In this document: positions 49,912 through 59,858 of the stretch, piece by piece
How the letters are laid out: the number at the start of each line of letters is the position of its first letter
Numbering within the stretch: the first letter of the stretch is position 1
From: Cyanidiococcus yangmingshanensis
Taxonomy: Eukaryota; Rhodophyta; Bangiophyceae; Cyanidiales; Cyanidiaceae
Direction of reading: 5' to 3'
Length of the DNA: 64,000 nt
Assembly (NCBI GenBank): GCA_013995675.1
Contig: VWRR01000001.1
Coordinates: forward strand, 558,001 to 622,000
Notes under the pieces: model-generated
What the model was told of the DNA's origin: nothing
Seen by the model: only the letters and a program-made list of their open reading frames with translations
Databases searched by the model: none
Made by a program: the position numbers and the translations under genes

Positions 49912-51602
49912 TCATGAGCGTCTCTGGCCAGCACTACTGCCGCGTGCCGGCGGCGAGGGCGCCAGCCCATCAGGAGTGTAGTAGAGTACCGAGCGTTCGT
50001 TCCGTGGCTGCAGCGGACGCACATTTGGTTGACCTTGCTGTGCACCCAGGATGCGATCCACGACCCGTCTCGGCAGCGGATCTCGATGCGTCAAGACAAT
50101 CCATTTGATGTTCTCGGAGCACGGAGGGGTCGTGAGACTACCGCGATAATAGAAAAAGCTTGGTCGAGCCTCGGGATCGAGTTCCTCGGCGGCCAGGGCC
50201 ATTCCGGATTCGATTTCGCTGGCAGGCGACGCCAGAACGGACGATCGAGAGGTGACATCATGAAATAGTGTATCGGCGAAGTTGAACTCGACGTAGCGTG
50301 TTGCTCGCAGCCCGCCAGTTCGGGATGTTGTAGCATATGTCGTTGCATCGCTTGAGACTTGAGCGGCCGATCCAGCAGCAACCGAAGCAGTGGATGCACC
50401 ACTAAGAGGAGCGCTGGTGCCGTCTGATGAATTCGCTGTAAATGTCAATGACGCGCTGTTTGCAACTCCATTGGATGCGTCCAAATTTGATGCCTTATCA
50501 GTTGGAGACTCTTCCAGCAGCGATAGGAGACCATCGAGCCATCGGGGCACCGCAGGCGACTCCATGTTCGAAGCGGGCGCTGCACCCTGTACCACGGTTG
50601 ATGCCGGCGACTCGTCGGGAACGGCACGCCATATACGCCCGATCACCGCAACGTCGTTTCTCATCCGAGACATTGCGAAACACAGCGTGCATTTCGAGGT
50701 CGCCTCGAACTTGCTCTATGACATGTTCGCTCTGAGGTGCATGGAAATGAATATTCACGAGGCGATACTGCTGCGCTTCAGCATCGTTCAGTTTCAAGGG
50801 GGTTGGTGCCTCCGCAACCTTCCCCGCTGCATCGCCTATTGTTTGCCCCTTGCGGCAGTTCCGGAGGCAGTTCGCGAAGAATCAGGATCGCTGCTGGTGG
50901 CGGTGCTTCAAAACCAGTCACTGGAGGAACGTCGCCCACAATGGGAGGCGGCGGTGGAATATACTGCTCAAACGTTGCCATCGGTGGTTGAATCCCCGGA
51001 GGAAACGGCTCAAATTGCTTCCATTGAGCGATGTTGCTCTTCAGTTCAAAAGGAGCCGTCGCCGGCGCATACTCAAAACGCAACGCCTCGCGTTCAGAGA
51101 GGGCAATAGGGGACTGAAAACGCCCACAAGTGCAGGCACGGTAAGCGTCTGCGAGGCCACCCCATTTGGATGGCCCTCGCTCAGACCCATAGTCCCAACG
51201 CGGGAGGGTTTGTTCCGCTGGTGCGAAGAGTTTGCTTTCTGTTTCTGAACCCTGCACCACCGAGGTACTACCCTTGTCTTCACCGTAGCCCTGTTTCGCC
51301 TCTAGTTTGAGCGCTCCGGTCGACTCGGAAGGCCCGCCTTGCGCGAGCGCCCAGCTAGGCTGCCCCAGTACAATGGCTGTGGAGAAGAACAAGATCCTCG
51401 CCGCCTGCTCCCAAGATAGCGTAGTTCTGCTCATCCGAAGCGACGTTTTGTTTAAATGAGCAAGCTTCACAGCCGAAAACGAACACAAGCGGCGATGTCT
51501 TCGCAGATGCAAGTCGTTCGTGAGCGGGCACTGTGTCCATTTTTTACCGCGAAAACGCCTCAAGCCCACACGAAAACCCATTCGACACCACTGAAAACCC
51601 AT
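49912..51602 (-). CDS. alpha-carbonic anhydrase with lumen-type presequence, two frame breaks
   Basis: Zinc enzyme for CO2/bicarbonate exchange. From 51602 the start is Arg-rich (MGFQWCRMGFRVGLRRF), then a hydrophobic run RILFFSTAIVLGQPSWALA with a cleavage-type ALA-Q. That is the two-part layout of thylakoid-lumen proteins, although a start at 51434 would leave a plain secretory signal. Catalytic parts: WGGLADAYRACTCGRFQSPI, zinc His in NIHFHAPQSEH and LEMHAVFRNV, and RGSLTTPPCSENIKWIVL. All three zinc His are present. A Pro-rich insert (about 60 residues, YIPPPPPIVGD) interrupts the fold before the zinc strand. Two single-base removals join the frames: GGGG (50846-50849) and AAA (50657-50659 on plus). 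Confidence 0.88.
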
Positions 51603-51740
51603 GGCTCCAAGTAGTTGTCTATTATTTATAGGAAGATGTCTGAATTTAAGTGAATTACCCCCGCGAAAGGCTATTTCTAACGACTTGACGTTCGCCGAAG
51701 AATTCCTCGTATCCAGACAAAGACCATTGGCGCGTATGGA

Positions 51741-52109
51741 TCAGTTGTCGAGGTCGCCGCCTCCGCCTTGCAGCAGCGATTGCCGCAGAATGCTATAAAG
51801 GTTGGTGCTCGGAAGGGTGACTTGTACGATACCAAAGTGCTGCTGACGGAACGATGATTCTGGCAGGGTCACTTGCTGTCCAAGTGACTGCTGTGCATAT
51901 GGATTGGCTTCTGGTCGCTTTGGATGGTTTGTTTCGCTGGAAAACGGAGACAATCGACAGCGTATCTGTGCGGGAACGCTGCGGAGCTCGTACCCTAAGC
52001 CAACACTTGTCTCGACTTGTTGACTGAGCATATATGCAAGCGCTTGACGTACGACTGGCTTAACAGGTTCCGCTTGAAAAATAGACACGAGTCTCTTGGC
52101 GCTCATCAA
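51741..52109 (-). CDS. small soluble protein, unknown
   Basis: A 122-residue frame beginning MMSAKRLVSIFQAEPVKPVV. It is mixed alpha/beta with Gln-rich middle and tail (QQSLGQQVTL, FRQQHFGIVQVTLPS) ending GGGGDLDN. It has no signal peptide or membrane segment. Composition is protein-like and it stands free of other genes, so it is probably real. I do not recognise a family. Confidence 0.45.
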   Translation of the reverse strand: MMSAKRLVSIFQAEPVKPVVRQALAYMLSQQVETSVGLGYELRSVPAQIRCRLSPFSSETNHPKRPEANPYAQQSLGQQVTLPESSFRQQHFGIVQVTLPSTNLYSILRQSLLQGGGGDLDN

Positions 52110-52813
52110 TGAGTCGGGACAGGGACAGACTCTTTATTTTCGGGAGATGATGAATTATGCGCTCGAACGGCACCTTCGCTCGACTCTTTCCGTTTTCTAG
52201 ACATATTCAATTTGGCTGCACAAAGTAGTTAACATTCGTTACTATTGTAAATAGGTCAGGGGCCCTTGATCAGGGGAAGACATCGCTGCGCTCGAAGTCC
52301 GCGCGCAAGCTTGGACTTTCGGTTAACTTGGGCGGCGCCGAAACTGGCGCTGGAGCTGCTTTTGTCGTTTCTCACACGAGCTCGGTACAGATGGGAGACC
52401 AGTGCGGTGCCAGTTCCGATCCCGGCGCATGAATCAACAATGCTCGCCGCGATATCGTCCGCTTTTCGAATAATGAGTTCGCGTGATAGACAAGTTTCTC
52501 AACGGCGTCTCGCTGCGTATTCCGCACCAGCGAAACGCGTCTATGATCGCTGGCGATGGGCGCAACGAGCAGACAAATCCGAGTGATGGAGAATAATCTG
52601 CAGCAAGAAAGAGCGATGCCTTTTGGAGCCTTGAACGAGGTCACTGGCCACATAGGTACGCGATGACTAGATCCAGTTTCATTTGGAGCCGGTGAATGAG
52701 AGCTGTCTAGATTCACCACGATGACATTCTCGTTCTGAATCAATGCTGTTGATGAGTCTTGTCGATCACTTGTCACACAGACATTTTGTTTGTGCTACTG
52801 ATAACATATCTTA
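52110..52813. other. intergenic, no gene recognised
   Basis: About 700 bases between two minus-strand genes. Short frames only. Confidence 0.5.
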
Positions 52814-55048
52814 TTACCAGCATGTCGGCTGCTGAACGAGCTGCACCATATCCTGAAACATCAGGGGGGTGATTTCAGAACTCTGCAACCCATCGCTTCG
52901 GAAGTGCGCTTGATGCCATCGACCATCCTGATACCATTTCACGACAGCCACAAAGTCGGAGGCCAGACCTCGTCCCAGTTCGCATTGCTGTTGATCAACT
53001 TGTGCTAGGCCCACGCGTACCGAGGCGTTTGAGCCGACTCGCACGCGCGTCGGCGTCACAGGAGAGATAGGAGCAGGATCCCGCAAGCGACGCTGCTCGC
53101 CAAACATGTGGACGAAGCGAATACTGTCACGATCAGGACATTCAACCGACCCATGCTTGAGTGTATCCTCCTCGTAGACGCCCGTCAGGCGAACGAGATA
53201 ACGGAGGACACAGCCGTTCATCTTCGCTTCCCGCCAGTGCGCGCTATAGTGCGCATCAAGCGACGAGATGCCATCAGGTCCATCCAAAAACTCATGGGAC
53301 GTCATAAAAGGGTGTAAATCGGTCATATTTTCGTCGCTTTCGGGCTGCTCTTCAGCATGACCCGGCGGAGACAGATACGTACTTGGAATGTATTCAAAAA
53401 TAGTGCGACATCCGACGAATCTAGAACACCGAAGTCGATGTTCTACGCAAGTTGGGTCACAGCCCGACATGCTCTGACGCGATTCATCGTACAGTGATTC
53501 TGTGCACACACGCGCATCCAGTACTGGGCTCAAGTCTGAGAATCCGAGTACACGGGCGCAGATAATCGCTTTGACCGCGCTGCGGATGCCTGATAACTCT
53601 TCGCGACAGTCCCAAGATTCAATCCATCCGTTTGATCGTGCTTCACGAACAGCCGCCGAGAACGACGAGCCACGTTGCATCAGTTGAAAAACGTGACCTA
53701 TTCCGGGGCTCATGGAGGCCTCGACACAAACTGCGTCCGGTCGGGCCAGGGCCACACGCCTCAAGAACGACAGCAAAGGGGCATGGGTCTCCAGCGCAGC
53801 CTCACATCGGACAGCTGGGTGCGCCAGGAGGAGACTCGAGGGCCTCTCCGGAACATTCGCTGTGACACTGGCTCGATGACTTGATGGCTTCGCGTCTTCA
53901 CTGGGTACATACCTAGTCTCATTGACGACCGCGGGATAAAAAAGATTGGAATCCTCCGGTGCTGCCAGCGAGACAGCATTCCCAGTGACAAGATGCAATC
54001 GCGGGCGAAAATCCTCGACAAGTTGTGCAAGCGACGCTGCGTGGGGCACGTTGCTTGTATCCACGATAATGATTCCATCGAGTGTCGTACTATTGCAAAC
54101 GAGCTTCGGGCCATTGTCCACCATGTCCAATGAAGGTTTCCTGAGTCTCTCGCCGAAAAGGATTCGCATTTGGGACCATACAGATGCGACCTCGCCAGCT
54201 GTTGATCGAGCGGGAGACGCAGCACCGTCAATCTCCGCTCCGCATTGCCAAATCGATGTGATTGTTTCGACGTTGTGAATGCGTTGAAGGTGTATTGGGC
54301 CCAATGATACACCAACCAGTTCCATTTCTATGTTTTCGTTTTGGAAAAAGACTGCTCGCTGCGTCTTGCGTTCGTCTGCAGCGCAGAGCCGATGCGACTC
54401 GGTGCTCGTTCGTGCGGTGCCCCCGAGCAGCTGCATCACAAATCGGACGAATGCCGGTCCGGTGATTCCACCAACAAGCACCACCACACCGATGCGTTTC
54501 CGGAACCGCATCGCGCGTTCGCGAAGACGAACTCGTGGCGATTGAATCATCCGACTGCAGTGCGTGTAGTCATACCAAGCCATGATCAGACGAGCTGCGT
54601 GCTCCACGAGGCGCCGAATCGGCGGTTCTGGCCCACACCGTCCAAGTGACGACGCTTTGTCCAACGTTGCAGTTCGCGCTTGCACTTGCGTGTCCGCTGG
54701 CTGCCCTTGGGGCGACTCAGAAACGTGCCGTTCTATAAAACTTCGCTCACATGAGACGACGATCGCCAGCAGCTGCCGTATTAGCGTCTCCAATGATTCA
54801 TGGGCCTGAGGGCTTGCGCGCGCTGTCTCGACACCCTGTGATTCTTCTCCTGAAGCGCACCTATTCGTATCAAAGCCTTCATATCTAGTAAAACAGGATA
54901 TCAGTTTTTGTAGTGCATCCACCAGCGCCTCAGTATCGAGGTCGAGCGCGCGTAACACAACCTCGGCGCAACGGGTTACGGCAGCGAGTCCGTCCTCTGG
55001 GACTGCTCCGGCACCGGCACCGGCACCGGCACCAGCGCAACGCCACAT
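52814..55048 (-). CDS. degenerate homoserine-dehydrogenase-like protein
   Basis: 744 residues, intact. Residues 1-180 are a Gly-Ala repeat (encoded by a GCACCG tandem near 55011) and helical material without an aspartokinase fold. From about 186 the order of elements follows homoserine dehydrogenase (HSDH): a dinucleotide-like strand IGVVVLVGGITGPAF, GIIIVDTSNVPH, RCEAALETHAPLLSFLRRV, GSSFSAAVREARSNGWIES, EELSGIRSAVKAIICARVLG and a C-terminal EITPLMFQDMVQL. True HSDH has DDLSGMDVARK. Here the catalytic Asp is replaced by Arg (about residue 488), though the Lys four residues on is kept, and the Gly-rich loop is altered. It is probably a non-catalytic or repurposed paralogue. The family call rests on motif order. 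Confidence 0.6.
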   Translation of the reverse strand: MWRCAGAGAGAGAGAVPEDGLAAVTRCAEVVLRALDLDTEALVDALQKLISCFTRYEGFDTNRCASGEESQGVETARASPQAHESLETLIRQLLAIVVSCERSFIERHVSESPQGQPADTQVQARTATLDKASSLGRCGPEPPIRRLVEHAARLIMAWYDYTHCSRMIQSPRVRLRERAMRFRKRIGVVVLVGGITGPAFVRFVMQLLGGTARTSTESHRLCAADERKTQRAVFFQNENIEMELVGVSLGPIHLQRIHNVETITSIWQCGAEIDGAASPARSTAGEVASVWSQMRILFGERLRKPSLDMVDNGPKLVCNSTTLDGIIIVDTSNVPHAASLAQLVEDFRPRLHLVTGNAVSLAAPEDSNLFYPAVVNETRYVPSEDAKPSSHRASVTANVPERPSSLLLAHPAVRCEAALETHAPLLSFLRRVALARPDAVCVEASMSPGIGHVFQLMQRGSSFSAAVREARSNGWIESWDCREELSGIRSAVKAIICARVLGFSDLSPVLDARVCTESLYDESRQSMSGCDPTCVEHRLRCSRFVGCRTIFEYIPSTYLSPPGHAEEQPESDENMTDLHPFMTSHEFLDGPDGISSLDAHYSAHWREAKMNGCVLRYLVRLTGVYEEDTLKHGSVECPDRDSIRFVHMFGEQRRLRDPAPISPVTPTRVRVGSNASVRVGLAQVDQQQCELGRGLASDFVAVVKWYQDGRWHQAHFRSDGLQSSEITPLMFQDMVQLVQQPTCW
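55009..55036. repeat. hexanucleotide tandem repeat inside CDS
   Basis: GCACCG units repeated about four and a half times, encoding the Gly-Ala repeat near the start of the HSDH-like protein. Confidence 0.6.
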
Positions 55049-55570
55049 CTATTTACCAACCGAAATACCCTGCCCGCACTAGATTATCCTAGCTTCACCT
55101 TTTTTCAGAGATGTTCTTCATAAAAGCGGACCATGCCCCGCTATAAAACCCCGAACAACCGTCCTAGTATCGATTTTGGCTTCAAAACTCGCAGGCGCGA
55201 CAAACCAGCCATTGGCATTCATGCGCCAAATGGTCGTTAAGCCAAACCTGATCTCATGAATGGTTGGCGCGCACGCTTCCCTCGCTGGTCGAGCGCGCGT
55301 TTCGTGTCCATCTCGGTCGGAATCGTGTCGAGAGAGGAACTCACTCGGGCCGTCGTCGTCGCCGACTGAGATGGCGGGGATGATGCTTTCCGTACTGGGA
55401 ATAAAACGGCCATCATGGTTCATAGCGGACATGAAGCCCAGTGGCGAAGTCGATCATTCATTGCCGACTCGCATTCATTCGCGAGCGGAAATATCATCAG
55501 CAGGATTGTTCGTACCAACTCGCTCATAGGGTTGCTGCGGTGATATGAACTGGTTTCTTTCTCTATCTTA
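55049..55570. other. divergent spacer, HSDH-like / RRF
   Basis: About 520 bases between outward-facing genes. A 104-codon minus frame (55118-55432) has no recognisable feature. Confidence 0.5.
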
Positions 55571-56392
55571 ATGGTTCCAATTAAGGTTTTGATTCGACTC
55601 GGGTCCCGTGTTCGATCAAGAGATGGAACCTGGCGAGCGCTGCACCGCTTGCGTTCGGATGGCGCGAACTGGGCAGGCAGCTCGCCCGAGAGACTTTGTG
55701 CGACACCGTGGACGAGCGCTCTAGGGTGTTCTGGACAATCGTTCACGTTAACACAGACACTGTTTTTGTGTCGCTGGAAAAAAAGCAGTGCGAAACGGGC
55801 GGTGATCGTTGACACGGGTGATGCAACGACGGAGCGGGCGCGTTGGCTACGTGAAGCGGAAGACCAGATGCGTCTGGCTCGAGAGGCACTTGAGCGCGAC
55901 CTGCAAGCCATGCGCACCGGGCGAGCGCACCCTGGCCTTTTGGATGCAGTGCTGGTGACCCTGTCAGACGGGTCCCGTGTGCCGCTGCGCAAGGTCGCGC
56001 ACGTCTCCCAGAAGGACGCCCGCACGCTGCAGGTGCTCATTCATGATACTTCCTGGTTGGCGCCCTGTGATAAAGCGATACGGGACGCTGGACTTGGATT
56101 GAACCCTCTTCGCGGTACCGGTGACTCAGACCATGCACTCTACGTGCCGGTGCCAGCACCATCGCAGGAGGCTCGTCAGCACATCGCGCGTTTGGCATCG
56201 CACCGTACCGAGGAGACACGCAAAACGATTCGTCTGGTTCGCCGAAATTTGCTCGAACGAATAAAATCTCAGGTCTCTCGGGAAGACGATCGTTTCATGA
56301 TGAAAGAGCAGGTCGAGGAGCTCGTAGAGCGTTGGATCAAGTTGGTTGATCAAGTTCTTCAAGCGAAGGTTCGAGAGCTCAACCAGCACTGA
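55571..56392 (+). CDS. RRF: ribosome recycling factor, organelle-type
   Basis: Splits post-termination ribosomes with EF-G in plastids and mitochondria. It has 273 residues, the first about 85 being an Arg/Ser-rich presequence (MVPIKVLIRLGSRVRSRDG). The RRF core is complete: helix LEREDLQ-type EALERDLQAMRTGRAHPGLL, VTLSDGSRVPLRKVAHVS, IRDAGLGLNPL, LYVPVPAPSQEARQHIARLA and the long C-terminal helices TRKTIRLVRRNLLERIK and VEELVERWIKLVDQVL. Plastid versus mitochondrion cannot be decided by eye; plastid is likelier with the neighbouring plastid genes. Confidence 0.93.
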   Translation: MVPIKVLIRLGSRVRSRDGTWRALHRLRSDGANWAGSSPERLCATPWTSALGCSGQSFTLTQTLFLCRWKKSSAKRAVIVDTGDATTERARWLREAEDQMRLAREALERDLQAMRTGRAHPGLLDAVLVTLSDGSRVPLRKVAHVSQKDARTLQVLIHDTSWLAPCDKAIRDAGLGLNPLRGTGDSDHALYVPVPAPSQEARQHIARLASHRTEETRKTIRLVRRNLLERIKSQVSREDDRFMMKEQVEELVERWIKLVDQVLQAKVRELNQH

Positions 56393-57351
56393 CGAATTGT
56401 CTTTGGAAACGCGCGGACAATAAGGCCAAGACGGCATCGTATGGATGCGCTGCGCGGGAGCCCTATCCCGAACGCTGAACGAACAAATATTTGGCACCAC
56501 GTCTCGTAGGAAATAAAATCCATGTTTACCACGATCACTGAACGTGGGCGCCCTTGGCATCCTTTTCAACAAAGACCACTTCGCGCGAAGCGGCAAGCGA
56601 TTGAAGCGCACAGACATCACACGCTGGGAACGACGTTGCCAGGTCATTGCGACGAGCATCCGCTTGAGTGGTCGTCAGTGAATGCGTCCTGGTTGCATGG
56701 TGCGTTCATCATTCGATCAAGTCGACCTTGTCGCCGAGTCATGTAACTGCCTGTCGGTGAATCTGGGAGCGACGCTCCCAAAACCGCTCGAGAGAGCGAG
56801 TGAGTGGTTTGGAGCGCCAACGGCTGATATCAGGCCGATCGCTGGCAGCAGGATACTCTTTTTATGCAGTTCCTATTGGAAGAACGAGAGTACTTGGCGA
56901 ATCTGCGGAAAACAGCGAGTAAAGCGAGTCGCATTCGTGCAGTGAATACGGTTTCCAGAACGCTGGCTTGACCAATGCATCTCTATTCAAAGTGTTGAGA
57001 AGCAGGTCTTTGCGGAAACGAATCGCCGATGGACTTGTCATGACAAGCAGCTCTCTACCGATCGTCACAGTTTCGAAGCTCCATCCAGACGAGGCATCCT
57101 AACGTTCCGTGATATTTTTGCGATCTTGGCCGAAGAAGGAACCCTGGTCGATGACTTAAAGGGATCAGTTTTCATCATTGGTGCTAGGGACGCGCTGCCG
57201 TCTAATGCGATACCAACCAGGCTGAAAACATCGCTTTACGGAACGAACCCGCGATGACGCATGAGTCCTAGCGCCTCGGTCGCAGAGGAACTGCCTACCT
57301 AGATCCCCGATCATACGCTCTATTCATAGAGCAGACGAACCCTCAAGTCGT
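56393..57351. other. intergenic, no gene recognised
   Basis: About 960 bases between convergent RRF and FabD genes. Short frames only. Confidence 0.5.
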
Positions 57352-58597
57352 CTAGCTTGCTGCTTGTGCCGCCGGCGCGTCGTGGTTCGTGATCGCTCGT
57401 TTCCGGTCAATGCGTTTGAGTAGGCCAGCGAGCGTTCGACCAGGAGCTAGCTCAAGGAAACAGGTTCGATCACCGTGATCGATAACCGCATTCTGGATAC
57501 ATGCTTGCCAACGAACGGGTGCGGTTAGCTGCTCGATCAGTCGCTGTCGTATGGCGTCCTTGTCGTTTTCATGAGCACGTCCGGTCACGTTACACATCAC
57601 TGAATACTTGAGCGGTACGTTGATCTCAGTACTCTGCAGGGCGTCGGCCAAGCGATCTGCTGCCGGCTGCATGAGTGGCGAATGAAAGGCACCAGCGACA
57701 CTGAGTTCAGTCGCCTTGAGATGCAACTTGTCGGTGGCATAGGCCATCGCACGCTGGCACGCCTCTTTGGAGCCGCTGAGAACAACCTGTCCGGGAGCGT
57801 TGAAGTTGGCTGGAACCAGAACTTCGCCACGCTTTCGACATGCCTCACAGATCTGTAGCATCTGTTCCTCATGACGCGCCCAGCAACGCAACCATCGTGC
57901 CTTCGGTGCTATCCGCTGCTTGCTGCATCGCGTCTCCTCGGATGGTAACAAGCTCAAGTGCTGCTTCGAAATCCAAGGCGCCGGCAAGCACCAGGGCAGT
58001 GTACTCTCCCAGACTTAGTCCAGCAGTCGCCGCAGTGTAACTAGGTGGACTACGCATTCCCGGAGCGAGCTCGAACTGCTCTAGTCCTGCCCAGCACGCC
58101 AGAGAGGTCACGAATATGGCTGGTTGCGCCACGTCGGTCCGGTCGAGGACGTGTTTCGGACCATTGAACATAATATCGATGAGACTCTGACCGTTGGGTA
58201 ACCGTGCTCGGCCCAAGTAGCGATCTGCCCGCTGAATGAGTCCGCGTGCTGCGCTTGAGGTATCATACCAAGCTCGTCCTTGACCAACTGTCTGGGCACC
58301 TTGGCCTGGACATAGGACGACCACCGGATCTCCTTCGGCCATACTCAGCGGTTTCCTGCCGACGTTCTGTCTCAAGTTTCTCGACTCGTTGATGTTTTCG
58401 GTTTGGCGCCTCAAAGAAAATGCCCCACCAACCTTGACCAGCCACTGACGAGCACTATATGTTGGCCCTGTTCGCTTGGTGCTCAGCGCTGCTGCGGGTG
58501 CCCGATCCCCAGCGACAACGCCAAGTGTCGGGTGTGCAAAAGCCAGGATAGCACGCAGGTGTGGCATAAAATGAGGAGCCTTCTCGCTTGAACCCAT
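57352..58597 (-). CDS. fabD: malonyl-CoA:ACP transacylase (FabD), plastid, one frame break
   Basis: Loads malonyl units onto ACP for plastid fatty-acid synthesis. The first about 85 residues are a presequence (MGSSEKAPHFMPHLRAIL). The core starts VVVLCPGQGAQTVGQG, then DVAQPAIFVTSLA and the nucleophile elbow TAGLSLGEYTALVLAGAL. After MVALLG the frame ends in TGA; dropping one base from the CCC run (57879-57881 on plus) joins it to HEEQMLQICEACRKRG, PANFNAPGQVVLSG and VAGAFHSPLMQPAADRL, which holds the catalytic His. The end is ELAPGRTLAGLLKRI. Ser and His are both present. Confidence 0.92.
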
Positions 58598-59264
58598 ACC
58601 GATATCACGAACGGCACGTCTGTGACGCAGCTGCTGCCGCTACGGCGTCAACGTGGCTCAATGGGCCGGGGGCTCCACTCCCCCGAGACACCTCGCCCTG
58701 CGAATCATTTCGTTCGTTTTGTTCATTAAAGTACTACGTCTTCCAAGGATGTTCATATGTAGACACCGCCCCGCTCCGGACCAATCGATTGGTTTTTGCA
58801 TTGAGCGATCACCAAACCTTCCTGCTCCCCAAGCAGAGAGATGTTCGCCATAAGACGAAATGTTTGACCCGGAAGGGCACATGGTACGGTTTTAGGTTGG
58901 AGCTTATCGGGTTTTTGGTGACCTGACGATCTGATTCAACTCGGAGGTTCTGTCTGGAGAGGACCACGAACTGCGATATGTACGCTCGTCCAAGTTCTCG
59001 GAATCCTTTACCATGAACAAGAACATGGATGAAAACGGTGTTGACTGCAGCGAGACGCGTCTTTCCATTCCCGAAATGTATGAAAAAACCCTCCACGCGA
59101 ATCGGTTTCTCGGTCGGGAGCATCAGCGTTTACATATTTGCAAGGCGCTCTCACAACGATTCCAGACCAGTTTCACAGGCCACGCAACGTTATCAGAATC
59201 TTCATGGAATCATTGGTATAGCGTCATCTTTTCCGAGTACTCGATCCGGTGCCATTGGTTTCGC
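58598..59264. other. intergenic, no gene recognised
   Basis: About 670 bases between two minus-strand genes. Frames of up to about 117 codons overlap each other. Confidence 0.5.
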
Positions 59265-59858
59265 TCAGGATTCCTGTCGGGAAGAAGACCGCATCGGCAT
59301 CGACGTGACCATCGTTGAAGCGGGCGACGCAGGCACACCCGCAGACTCCGAATCACTTCCGCTTGAAGTAGCAACCGCTTGAGCGAGTTTGTCATCTTGC
59401 GTGGTCGGCTCTTTCCGTTCCAGACCAAATATCTCCTTGTCCCAGAACGGCACCGTTCGTGGTTCAATCGGTCGCTCCGAGTGCCGATATCGGTACGCCG
59501 AGACCACTGCCACACAGGCCAATAGTCCGCCCGCGATCCCAAGGCCCTGTATAACTTGACGGCTGCTCGTATCAGAGTGATCGTCGAGGTAGTTGCAAAA
59601 GTCTGACTCTCCAGGGCCTACCTCATGCTCCTCAGGGAGCGGCGCTACCGGTGGGTCATCTATGGTTTCTATATTCGACTCAGCACGAATCTGACGAGCG
59701 TATCGCACCAGCTCTTCATAGTTTTCCTTACTTTGGCTTGAGACGCCATCGCCGGTAGTGGCGCTCAAAGTGCGACGCCAAACAGCCCCGGAGCGACGCG
59801 CGAGAAGGTCGCAACCGCGCTGTACGGCCAGTGTCCTCTGGACCAAACCTCGCCACAT
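59265..59858 (-). CDS. predicted organelle single-pass membrane protein, unknown
   Basis: 197 residues. The N-terminus (MWRGLVQRTLAVQRGCDLLA, then RRSGAVWRRT) is an Arg-rich amphipathic, mitochondrial-type presequence. An acidic stretch (EEHEVGPGESD) precedes one membrane segment, QGLGIAGGLLACVAVVSAYR (about 102-122). A charged C-terminal domain with FWDKEIFGLERKEP and a Ser-rich end follow. The layout fits a small respiratory-complex or inner-membrane assembly subunit, but I do not recognise a family. Confidence 0.55.
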   Translation of the reverse strand: MWRGLVQRTLAVQRGCDLLARRSGAVWRRTLSATTGDGVSSQSKENYEELVRYARQIRAESNIETIDDPPVAPLPEEHEVGPGESDFCNYLDDHSDTSSRQVIQGLGIAGGLLACVAVVSAYRYRHSERPIEPRTVPFWDKEIFGLERKEPTTQDDKLAQAVATSSGSDSESAGVPASPASTMVTSMPMRSSSRQES

